Below, in pieces: positions 12,691-21,387 of a DNA stretch of 64,000 nucleotides (positions are counted from its first letter, which is position 1; every line of letters begins with the position of its first letter). This stretch comes from Haemonchus contortus (taxonomy: Eukaryota; Nematoda; Chromadorea; Rhabditida; Trichostrongylidae). A model generated the notes under the pieces. That model saw only the letters and a program-made list of their open reading frames with translations, had not been told where the DNA came from and searched no databases. Both the position numbers and the translations under genes were made by a program. The stretch lies in assembly GCA_000469685.2 (NCBI GenBank), contig LS997566.1, positions 13,477,618 through 13,541,617 of the forward strand. Reading direction: 5' to 3'.

Positions 12691-13889
12691 CAGTACCTTC
12701 TACGGGGCTATGGCAGGAGGGGAGTCAGTGAATCAATATTTTGATCTGCGATTATTGATGATCTATTGCAGAATTCGCGCAGGAAAAGAATGACGAGCGG
12801 AACCAACGCTCCAATAGAGTAAGTCGCCGTCTCTGACCGCCAACCGGAAGCCCGACGCTATCCCCGTAGGAGCCCAAAAAGGACTGCCAGAAGATTCGCC
12901 TACGCGAGTCACCCCTTAGATCCCCCCTCATCACCTCTCCTTACTCGCACTTAGCTTTGACCGTCGCCGATCATTTGTTGTACAGCCATTTTAGTCGTTA
13001 GTTACGTTGTTTTCATTTGAACCTCGCCATATAAATTCTGTATCTTTACCTAATTTTTTTTGTCGCTATCCTCTTCCGGTTTTGTTTTGTTTCGGTCGCC
13101 CTTATTCCTTTACGTTGTAGGTTGCAACGCATAAAAGAATCGCATAACGAAAACTTGGCTGTGACCGTTCGAATCGGTGTATACCACGGGAAGAATTTTG
13201 TCGTACGTCCTAGCAAGAGCAGATCGTACCAGCTTGAGGCCAAGCCATACCGATCACTCAAGTTTATGTTTTTCAGGTGGCCCGTACTGACCAAGGGAAG
13301 GACGTGGGTAGTAAGGTAAGGTTCGCGCCACAGGTCGTGGCAGTGTACAGGTTTGCGTTCGAAATGTCGAGATCTTAATAGACACCATCAGAAACAGGAT
13401 ATAACCCTTGCACTTTCTAATTGGCAATATAAACTGTAGATTGCGTGCACTACAAATATTATGACTTAATTATCATTTGGTACCAAAATGTAGCTGTTAA
13501 GAATTGACTGAACCAAAGGCAGTGTGGTACAATGGTGCCGTCGCAAAACTTAGGGCAAAAAGACAAAAATGCGGTCCACTCGCTGCACCCAGTCAATAGT
13601 CGTGGAACGAAGAGAAAAACAACAAACTCTCGAAGATGAGCACATCCAAGGTATTCGAAAAACAGGGGCATTGTTGAAACATCCATTTTTTCCTATAGAT
13701 TTTTTTCATTTTACGACCTTGAGCTTCGAGAAACACCCATCTTTACGGCCTCATTCAACGTCAAATGAATTCGATCTTTCGCCTTTCTCTGAGCACAGTA
13801 CCTCCCACAGGGCCATTCCGGTAGCCAAAGTCTCTTTTTGAGTATTATTACTATTATTAGCCTTATTATTAATGATGAATCCTATTTTC
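12691..13889. other. unannotated intergenic DNA
   Basis: Several short ORFs occur on both strands, but none has recognisable domains or paired splice sites. Confidence 0.3.
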
Positions 13890-14500
13890 TTCATTATGGA
13901 AGACAGTGATTGCAGAAAATCTGTATAGTCATGAACCAGCTAAAATGATACCTTCTCTAAGAAACTATTTCTATTATAGTTTAGAGGGAGCCCGAGAACA
14001 TCCCATACGTATGTGAAGATGCAATTAGTTGATTTCGAATTAGGTGTTTGAATGCAAACTCCTGGATGTCAATAGTCAGGACTCAAAAAGCGAAGAAAAT
14101 GAGACGAGTAGTAATAGTATCCCACCCGTACTGTTACACGAACTTTTCAGAAATAGAGAAAATTCGTGTAGAGCCGTCAAACAGCTACTTGTCCTCATAG
14201 GATCATCTTGCTGTAGTTCTTACCTTCCTGTATGAGCATCTGGCCCATTTACCTCATTATGCTTGGAGAAACAACCATCGTCTACGACCTCAATTTAACG
14301 TCAAGGAAATGCAAACATCCGCCTTTCCCGAGCACATTACCTTTCATAAATCTGTTCTGGTGGTCTAAGCCTCCTAAAATCATTGAGACCTATTTTTTTT
14401 CAGGATGCAGTGACTGGAGAAAAACTGTGCTTGCCACCAGTCAGCTGCAGCGCTTCATTCCACCAAAAAAAACAATTTCTCTTTGAGAATGGAGGTTTTG
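13890..14500 (+). repeat. family B, further unit
   Basis: GACAGTGATTGCAGAAAATC followed by GAAAATGAGACGAGTAGTAA and then CTTGTCCTCATAGGATCATC parallels the unit order seen at 11.6-12.7 kb, at lower similarity. Confidence 0.4.
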
Positions 14501-16116
14501 CCGTGTGAGTCGCGTCGTGTCGTTTCCTAACTGTGCAGGAAGTTTCAGTTAACTGTCCTCAAGTAGGATCTCGCACTATGTTCAAGTAATACAATAGTTA
14601 CAGAGTTCCTTGAGTCCGTGAATTACGTCGTTCCTAGCATACTACTTGTTTTTTTGTTTGTTCTAAATGATTCATATTGTTCTATGCTGAACTCTTTTTC
14701 ATTGGCTTCTTTTCAATAATTTTTCTCATGTGCACATGTTTACCGCGTGTAATAAGCATACATAAAACGCATGTGGCGAGCAATCAGATAATGTCAGAAT
14801 GATTGTGATAGTGTGGCTTGTGCCACCTCTCATATGTATAATTTTTTATACTCCTCAACAACTAGAATTTCTCCATGTGGCTTGTTTATCCGAGTGATTT
14901 TGAGACGTATGCAGTTCCATTTTAAATCCAGTCATGTTGACAGCGGCGTGCGCCAATTTTTTTCGACTTGTTGCTCCCATTTGAATAGAATACTTTTTGT
15001 TAGATGACCACTGCTCTGCTGTTACTTTCGAAGTGATAAAAGAGATGTAACTGTGAACGTTTTCTGCGACTAGCAAAGAAACTGTGGCAACACTGGGTGG
15101 TTCGGACAGCAACAAAATCAGCTCGAGCATCAAACATTTTGCTGGAGTCTGTGAAACCATTATAAGATTCATTTTCTTGTGAAAGCTCAGCAGAATACAA
15201 AAACTTGTGTTCCTCACGAAAATCGATTCAAGGCCTTACACCTAGGAAGCCTTGCGCTCACCACTGCATCAAGCCATTACGTTCTTGCCTTTTGCGTTCG
15301 TTTATGTAGGGCGCCCAACTGAAACCTGCAAATCTTGCTTGAAAGAGTCGTTTGGCAATGGGAGTGCAGGTTCCATGTCAGCAATCGAGAATTAAGAATA
15401 AAAATTCTTCGCTTCCCTAGCCGATTTACATTTAGTGCCTATAACCGCGAGTCTGGTACGAATCAGCCGACTCCGGAGGGATGGAAGGCTTGGTGGAGAT
15501 ACCGGTTTAAGATTCGATCACCTGACTTTGCGTGTGTGATATTGCTACTACACCACTCCCGAAACCCAAAATTAGGTCTAGTAATACGCCTCTCATTTCG
15601 AATGATCACTTAGGATCTCTCTTATTAGTGAGGTGGCTGGGGCTTCTAGGGTTCCATCGAGAACACTTTACTTGAGTCACAGCCAAGTAGATATAAGCCT
15701 TTTCAAGCTATCTTCTCTCAGAATGCGACACTACAGCACAAAGTCTGCCAACAATCAAGCTAAAAGGGTTGCTTGTGATTAGCTTCAATTACCTTATCTG
15801 TCAAGCATGGAATATGAATCAGCTCCAGTGGTGATCCTAGGAGGTTAGGAAACTTCGGTACTCACGCGAACCTCTGGTGAATGTCAAGGAATGTCGTGGA
15901 AAAATGCAGAACGAAAGCAAAATGTCCTGCTGTGATCCCACACGCCATTGTGCGAACCATCTTCGATTTCTTCCTAGAATCGTGTAAGCGTTTAAATCAC
16001 ATTTCACGTAAAAGCCACGGATAAAAACAGAAAGGCTCGAAGTTTCAATCACCTGGTGAAGAGATAACTGAGTATTCAAAGAAGAATGTCGTTGTGAATG
16101 TGAATGAAGAATGTGA
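14501..16116. other. unannotated intergenic DNA
   Basis: The longest reading frames here, for example 120 codons on the minus strand at 14,855-15,217, show no family resemblance and no splice partners. Confidence 0.3.
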
Positions 16117-16354
16117 TTATCCGTGCGCCCGAGGATGCGCGCCGCAAATTACGCGACGATGTTTCTAACGATTTGGACGGCTCTGGCGCCTATCATTTGA
16201 GCCCGAATTTGATGTAGAATAGATAAAAAGGATCATCTGACGCTACTAAACTACTCTACTTTGAATTCGTGCCTCGAAAATTGGCGTCAGAGTCGTACAA
16301 ATCGTCACGTACCTCGCCGCGTGAGTTGCCGCGCGTATCCTCAGACGCACATAA
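16117..16354. mobile_element. palindromic MITE
   Basis: The left arm (TTATCCGTGCGCCCGAGGAT onward) and the right arm (ending ATCCTCAGACGCACATAA) are imperfect reverse complements over about 80 bp, with a short AT-rich centre. The arms are GC-rich (GCGCGCCGC / GCCGCGCG). A non-autonomous DNA transposon is the simplest reading. Confidence 0.6.
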
Positions 16355-16809
16355 GTCCCGTCCTCTGGGGGGTGGGGGAGGCTACCAATCACAGTGTTAG
16401 TAGATCAGGAAACGAACTCAGTGCTACGTGTTAATCCTTGTTATATTACCACTGATAAGAGAGGGAGAGGAGGAATGGAACCTACCATCAGTGCGCTTTT
16501 ACGCGGCTCTAGCCACGGGAATGTTGTTTCAAGTGAGCCTAAGTAGTTAAGAGCACCTGGGTGGGTGGAGTGATTATCTCGTCTAAGAAGAAAAAAATAG
16601 GGAAGAAAAAATGTTTATCGCGGTGCTCCTTCCCTCCCAAAGCATAGTTGAAAACTGCATGTCCCTGATGTAACATGGCACAACACGTTTCATTGAGTTC
16701 ATTAGAGTTCATTCCTTGATCTACTAACAATGTTATGGGGGTTTATTCCCCAAACTACATTTTCACGAAGTTCTGTATTCTCTTTATGCTCATTTCACTC
16801 TTATTGGTA

Positions 16810-17381
16810 ATAGGTTGATGCATAAATGTTGCGGATTTTTTGCAGCTTCTTTTCTCTCGTAATAACTGAATACTGAATTCGGGATTTCATAAGAATAATC
16901 TTCTTACGTTCCTTTACAGAAATATGTCTAGAATGTCATCTTCAGATACGCCACATCATGCTCTATTACTCCGAGAAAGGTTTAAAGGCGGCACACTCAT
17001 CAAGTGATCTCAACGAATCTCACAATGGAACAGTCAGTCAAAGCCGAACAAAGGTTGGAATCTTCTGCTCTGGTCACCCTATTCGCCTACAGAAACTCCC
17101 ACGGAATATCACGACAATCGCCCGTTGAAAAATTAATTAAGGAACAAAACTTTCAACGAAATGGATGGCTTAGTGGCCGACGTCAAGGCGTGGATCGTCT
17201 CCGAGAATCAAGACTTCTTCGTCTGTGGAATCCGACTGCCTAGCAAATGGGAAGCAGTGTTTAACATAGATTGTGGATATATTCGGGAGTAATCATTTGA
17301 AAATGTCTTTGCTAAATATTTCTATCGTTTCTTCAAGTAATATTTGCTGAATAAATCCGCAATAATTATGCACCAACCTAA
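16810..17381 (+). mobile_element. internally deleted mariner, copy A
   Basis: The ends are ATAGGTTGATGCATAA and TTATGCACCAACCTAA, flanked by TA on both sides, which is the typical mariner terminal repeat and target. The plus strand near 17,150-17,285 encodes a mariner transposase C-terminus ending NIDCGYIRE, then a stop. At 572 bp it lacks the catalytic core. A second copy in opposite orientation lies at 26,774-27,349. Confidence 0.8.
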
Positions 17382-17439
17382 TACTATCAACATATTGCAC
17401 TTGTTTGCTCGGTAACAATGATTAATTGCAGCCAATGAA

Positions 17440-19430
17440 GTCAGGAATGGCGCTTTACTTCTCGTTGCTTTTACTGCTAGTACGTGGTTTGCTCAATTTC
17501 ATGTGAGAGATTTAGTAAATGTGGTGTGAGAAATAGATGCTGGCCAATTCAGATTGCTTCGATGATGATGTGTTCGGCAATTCCAACCGTTTCTAATGCT
17601 GATGTTGATGAAAAGTCTCTCGAGAAGAACTTGTGAGTTTTTTAACTAACGGTATATTGCTGAAGGAGTAGTAGTCAGCACGACGAATACGACACAATCA
17701 GGTAAAGGGTAACTGCACAGCGATGAAAATACCCCGAATTTTTTGTTATATTATCCTATTATTATCATTATGTTATTGTTATTACTGTCATATGATATTT
17801 GTAACTCAGTTCTGCATTTAATTTTATTTTTTTTTTCTTCCACCAGATCTTACATCTTTGTGAGTATAGAGGCACGTAGCGATAAAAATGGTTCCTGAGA
17901 TCCCCTCCCATGATAACTTGTGGCCCTTGAGCAAACCACGTGCGAAAACGACTGGTTGAAAAACGACCTCGATAGATTTTATACGTCTTTTTCAGTTAGG
18001 TATATATTTTCTAACACCCAGTTCTTACCACTTACAATCAGAACAGAAAATACCAGTCTTCTCAACCAGTTTCATAAATACTGCTGAACGCCTTTTCCTA
18101 TCACTTTTGTCAAGATCGATTTTTCATTTTTAAAATGATAGTCAGAAGGACATTAACTAAAAATACCCTCCTCTTCAGGAGCATCGGATTGAGCCATGGT
18201 TTCGATTGCTGCTGAGTCCACGTATGCGATGATCCACTATTAGTCCCAGTTGCAAATGGAATATCATAGCCACGTTTATTTATTTATTTATTTGTTACTA
18301 ATGTTGTACTGTACGATAACGTCAAATAAATAAGAGTGGCATATCGATGATACAATAGAATAAATAAACATATGGATTATACATACGAGACAAAATACGA
18401 CACAACAAATACAAAATGAGACGAAAAATACTGCTGCATAACCACTCCGATTGAGCTTAAATCATACACATAGCTAGGCCTTCTATGCTAATACGGTCCC
18501 GCAAGTTTCAGGAAATGATAATACATGGAGTTATCGAGAAGACGGACGCTGCGTGCTGTTACAAACAACTGAACCCTTCACATTTAGCGTCTCCGTTGCA
18601 ATGATCATTAGTGGAGTTAGGCTCGGGAGAGGGTTACTCAGCTGTCCTCGCAGCCGCTCAGTCAGTTATATAAGTGGGCTCCAATTTCAAGGCGACGCTC
18701 AGTCGGTGCGACGAAATTCCCCTGTCGGATAACTCGCCCGTGTCACATATCGTCTTGGTAAGATGCTGATGTCGGCCTAATTCAGACTATTATGCACTTA
18801 CAACTTGGTTGTAGGATTTGCTGGGTATTTATGAAGGTTGTGATCCTAAGCCACAGGTGTTTTGGCGACGCCACTTTATCTGCACAACCATAAGGTAAAG
18901 CTATGATATGAAACCTAAAAGGGAAGATTACTAAAAAGGGATGGATGGGAAGTACTTACCTGGTGAAAGAGAAGATCTGAACTTTTGGAGGAGTTGTTGG
19001 ATAGATGAACCGCAAGTATAATAAATCGTTTGCGATGGGGTTACCAAACTTCTTTGCGCATAAATATGATGGGGAAAAGAGAGGATTAGCAAAGTTCCGC
19101 CCGAACGCTGTTGGGATGGAGGGAGGGGGGGGGGGGATTTGGGTTAATAGGTTTTAGGTTATTTCAAAATAGCACTAGTGCTTATGCTCATTTTGATTCT
19201 GTACAGTAATTTAGACATGAGCCCTGGCCTCAAGCTTGCTCCCAAGAATGTTAGAGCGTAAAAGTACTAAACAAAAAAGTAAGTAATGTTCCAGATCATG
19301 AGATAAGCAGTTCACATGAGGTCATTTGGTACTCAAGACCCTTGCACATTTCCTAGAGGTAATCAGGCTGTTGAACTCAAGTAATTGGCGAAGTTATGCT
19401 TCATAGTGGTATTGAAACCGGGACATTTTT
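17440..19430. repeat. segmental duplication of the receptor 3' flank
   Basis: Three blocks are collinear with the resident locus in the same orientation: 17,440-18,260 with 25,480-26,230; 18,385-19,130 with about 29,400-29,930; and 19,170-19,430 with about 30,500-30,765. The resident copy carries extra DNA between the blocks, including receptor exons 35 and 36 and two mariner elements. This copy instead has about 240 bp of its own at 18,500-18,740 and a TTTA microsatellite near 18,273. Confidence 0.7.
17447..18215 (+). CDS. small secreted CC-tail peptide, copy 1
   Basis: Unrecognised family. The predicted gene has three exons: 17447-17479, 17553-17632 and 18179-18215 (33, 80 and 37 nt). It uses GTACGT and GTGAGT donors and TTCAG acceptors, giving 49 residues. 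It starts with a strongly hydrophobic signal peptide (MALYFSLLLLL continuing into MMMCSA), then a short acidic/basic spacer, and ends SIGLSHGFDCC. An in-frame ATG lies 12 nt further 5'. The second ATG was chosen because only it is conserved in copy 2. A TTGCAG upstream could be a trans-splice acceptor. The paralogue at 25.5 kb has identical exon lengths and intron phases, with many substitutions but no frameshift, which argues for a real gene. The function is unknown; a secreted peptide or neuropeptide-like product is an inference. Confidence 0.55.
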
Positions 19431-19432
19431 GT
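19378..19432 (-). pseudogene. ryanodine receptor exon-34 fragment
   Basis: The minus strand reads NTTMKHNFANY followed by a damaged donor (TTGAGTTC where the functional exon has TTGTGAGTTC). It matches the 3' end of the receptor exon at 30,720-30,885 ([11 protein letters not shown]). No other receptor exon is seen nearby, so this is an unprocessed relic carried by the segmental duplication. Confidence 0.7.
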
Positions 19433-19439
19433 ATATTTG

Positions 19440-20275
19440 GGACACGCTGACTATGTATCAGAAATTGAATCCTTCGATATCCTTGTTCCGTCTTTCCTCT
19501 TCCAAAACGCTTCTGACTTAACTCCTTTTTACCGTGACTCCTGTAACCTCAAGAAATCAAAATAAAGTACTCTCTTTGAAGCAAAAAACACTCTAATCCT
19601 CTAAAAATTCTTGGGGAATAATATTTTCTATCATATTTTTGGGCTACGCACGCTAACAGGTGCATCGCATGTCTACAACCGTTTATCCACGATTTTGCTC
19701 AAGCAGAACATATAAATGTTTCCCGTACTCTGCGTACAACGGAAATTCCTACTGGGTTCCTTTTCGGAAAACCACGCATTTAGCATGAAGTATTAGAGAG
19801 TATATGGCTCTACTTAGTGTGTAGCCATAATGTACATTCGCATTTTAAATTTCGCTTGAATTTAACCGCAGGTTATTGCGCAAACACAACTGAAACGGAG
19901 ATCAGCCGCACTGGTAAAGGAGTGCTTCAAAAAAGGGGAGAGCTTGGGTAGAGCCGTAAAAACGCTACATTCTCTTCTAAGACACCCCCAAATGTTTTCT
20001 TAACTTTCTGGGAAAGCTTCCAGTCCATTCACTTCATTGATTTTGAAGAATTTCTCATTCTAAACGATTTCAAATCACATCAAGAAAATTTGAACCTCCA
20101 CCGTTCCCTGAGACGTCCCACAGAGTTATATCGATGATCAAATTTTAGTTTTGGGAGACAGTAATTGAAGAGAATCTGTGTTTGCCATCAACCAGCCATG
20201 ACATTCCACTCTCCAAATTTACTTTATTTTTTCTTATAATTCGGTGGGAGTACTAAGTAAATTCCGGATCCATTG
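19440..20275 (+). repeat. family B, copy near the LINE
   Basis: 19,465-19,685 matches 11,190-11,430, and 19,900-20,270 matches the distal units at 11.9-12.3 kb (for example GGGAGAGCTTGGGTAGAGCC, CTTCCAGTCCATTCACTTCA). The block keeps the order found at 11-12 kb, so this is one long element in two copies. Confidence 0.55.
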
Positions 20276-20517
20276 ATCGCCCCACCTTCTATGTGAACGT
20301 AAGAGAGCGACGTAAGACTTACTTAAGGGATACTCCCTTAGTAGCACTTACATATTCATCAAATAATATTTCGCACATTCGACGGCACTGTGAGTGGTCG
20401 GCTATATCGTTGCTCTGTCTATCTCGGTATATTTGGTGTATTACTACCTATATTCTTCTGAAGAACACACGGTGTGGTATTTTCTGCCTCTCATTGATCA
20501 AGGGCGACTGACGACTG

Positions 20518-20648
20518 ACAACTATACCTCATATACTTCCTTATTTCGCCTGAAGTTATTTGTCTGGATGACGCTTCTGTGGCGATTAACGACTATACCT
20601 ATATACTTCCTTATTTCGCCTGGATTTATTTGTCTGGACGACGCTGTG
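20518..20648 (+). repeat. tandem repeat in the LINE 5' region
   Basis: Two adjacent copies share ATATACTTCCTTATTTCGCC and TTATTTGTCTGGA(T/C)GACGCT, with a period of about 71 bp. Repeated monomers before ORF1 are a common promoter arrangement in LINEs; the promoter role here is inference. Confidence 0.7.
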
Positions 20649-20704
20649 CGAAGTTTTGGGAAGAGAGCTGAGTCAATAATTGATACCTTGATCCTCATAG
20701 GAAT

Positions 20705-21364
20705 TTGGTCATGTCACAAAACAAATCACGTGCACGTCAAGCCGTTAATGTGAAAAATGTGCCGGTCAATTGTCCTTCCGACACAGAGATTGCAAATATG
20801 TCTATGGTGGAAATACTAAATGCCATGATGGAAAGAAACGAACAGCTCAAGGATCCAGTCATGGCTAAGTATATTAATGCGATGGTAACCAAGCTGCCAC
20901 AAACAATAACAGACGCAGTTCAAGCAGAGAAGAAGGAGCGCAGTTTAGTTGTATTCGGTATTCCGGAATCAAACTCAAGCAAACCTCCTTCTGTTAGACA
21001 GCAAGAGCTTGAGAACCGTGTAACTGAAATCTTGGATTGTGTGAGAGTTGAGTGCCGGCCTGTGGAAGTGTACCGTATGGGGAAACCTAATGATACACGC
21101 CCACGGTTGGTGAAAGTTGTGCTTCCATCTAGGAGTCATTGGATTACGGCCCTCACCAATAGTCACTGCTTGCGCTCTGCGGGATTTTCAAATATATACA
21201 TACGTAGAAGTATGACTGCAGCAGAGCGCAAGCACGAGTTCGAGTTGAGAGAGGAATGTAGGGCGCGTAACAAACAATCAAAGGAACGCATTTGGGTGGT
21301 TTACCGTGGCGAAATCAGACGCGTTGACGAGCTCCATAAAATACGGGGATCGGGAAACGCCTGA
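20705..21364 (+). CDS. LINE ORF1 protein
   Basis: A 219-residue protein encoded directly upstream of the reverse transcriptase ORF. The N-terminal 75 residues are polar. Residues of about 78-175 (RSLVVFGIPES, EVYRMGKPN, RPRLVKVVLPS) have the pattern of the RNA-recognition-like domain found in nematode LINE ORF1 proteins, and a basic C-terminus follows (MTAAERKHEFELREECRARN). It probably coats the element RNA as part of the retrotransposition particle. The start is the first Met of the open frame. The next ORF begins 23 nt after its stop, so ORF2 is probably translated by reinitiation or a similar mechanism. Confidence 0.75.
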   Translation: MVMSQNKSRARQAVNVKNVPVNCPSDTEIANMSMVEILNAMMERNEQLKDPVMAKYINAMVTKLPQTITDAVQAEKKERSLVVFGIPESNSSKPPSVRQQELENRVTEILDCVRVECRPVEVYRMGKPNDTRPRLVKVVLPSRSHWITALTNSHCLRSAGFSNIYIRRSMTAAERKHEFELREECRARNKQSKERIWVVYRGEIRRVDELHKIRGSGNA

Positions 21365-21387
21365 GTTGTCACGGTCCACTCCTTGGT

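Noticed and set aside
14855..15217. 120-codon minus-strand frame
   Set aside because: No family resemblance, signal peptide, splice partner or repeat of the frame elsewhere.
15870..15960. Signal-peptide-like minus-strand exon (MACGITAGHFAFVLHF) with a GTGAGT donor
   Set aside because: A matching downstream exon could not be found, so a gene call is not supported.
18273..18700. Minus-strand LINE 3' end suggested by a TTTA run
   Set aside because: Sequence next to the run does not match the tail region of the intact LINE, and no reverse transcriptase motif is visible.
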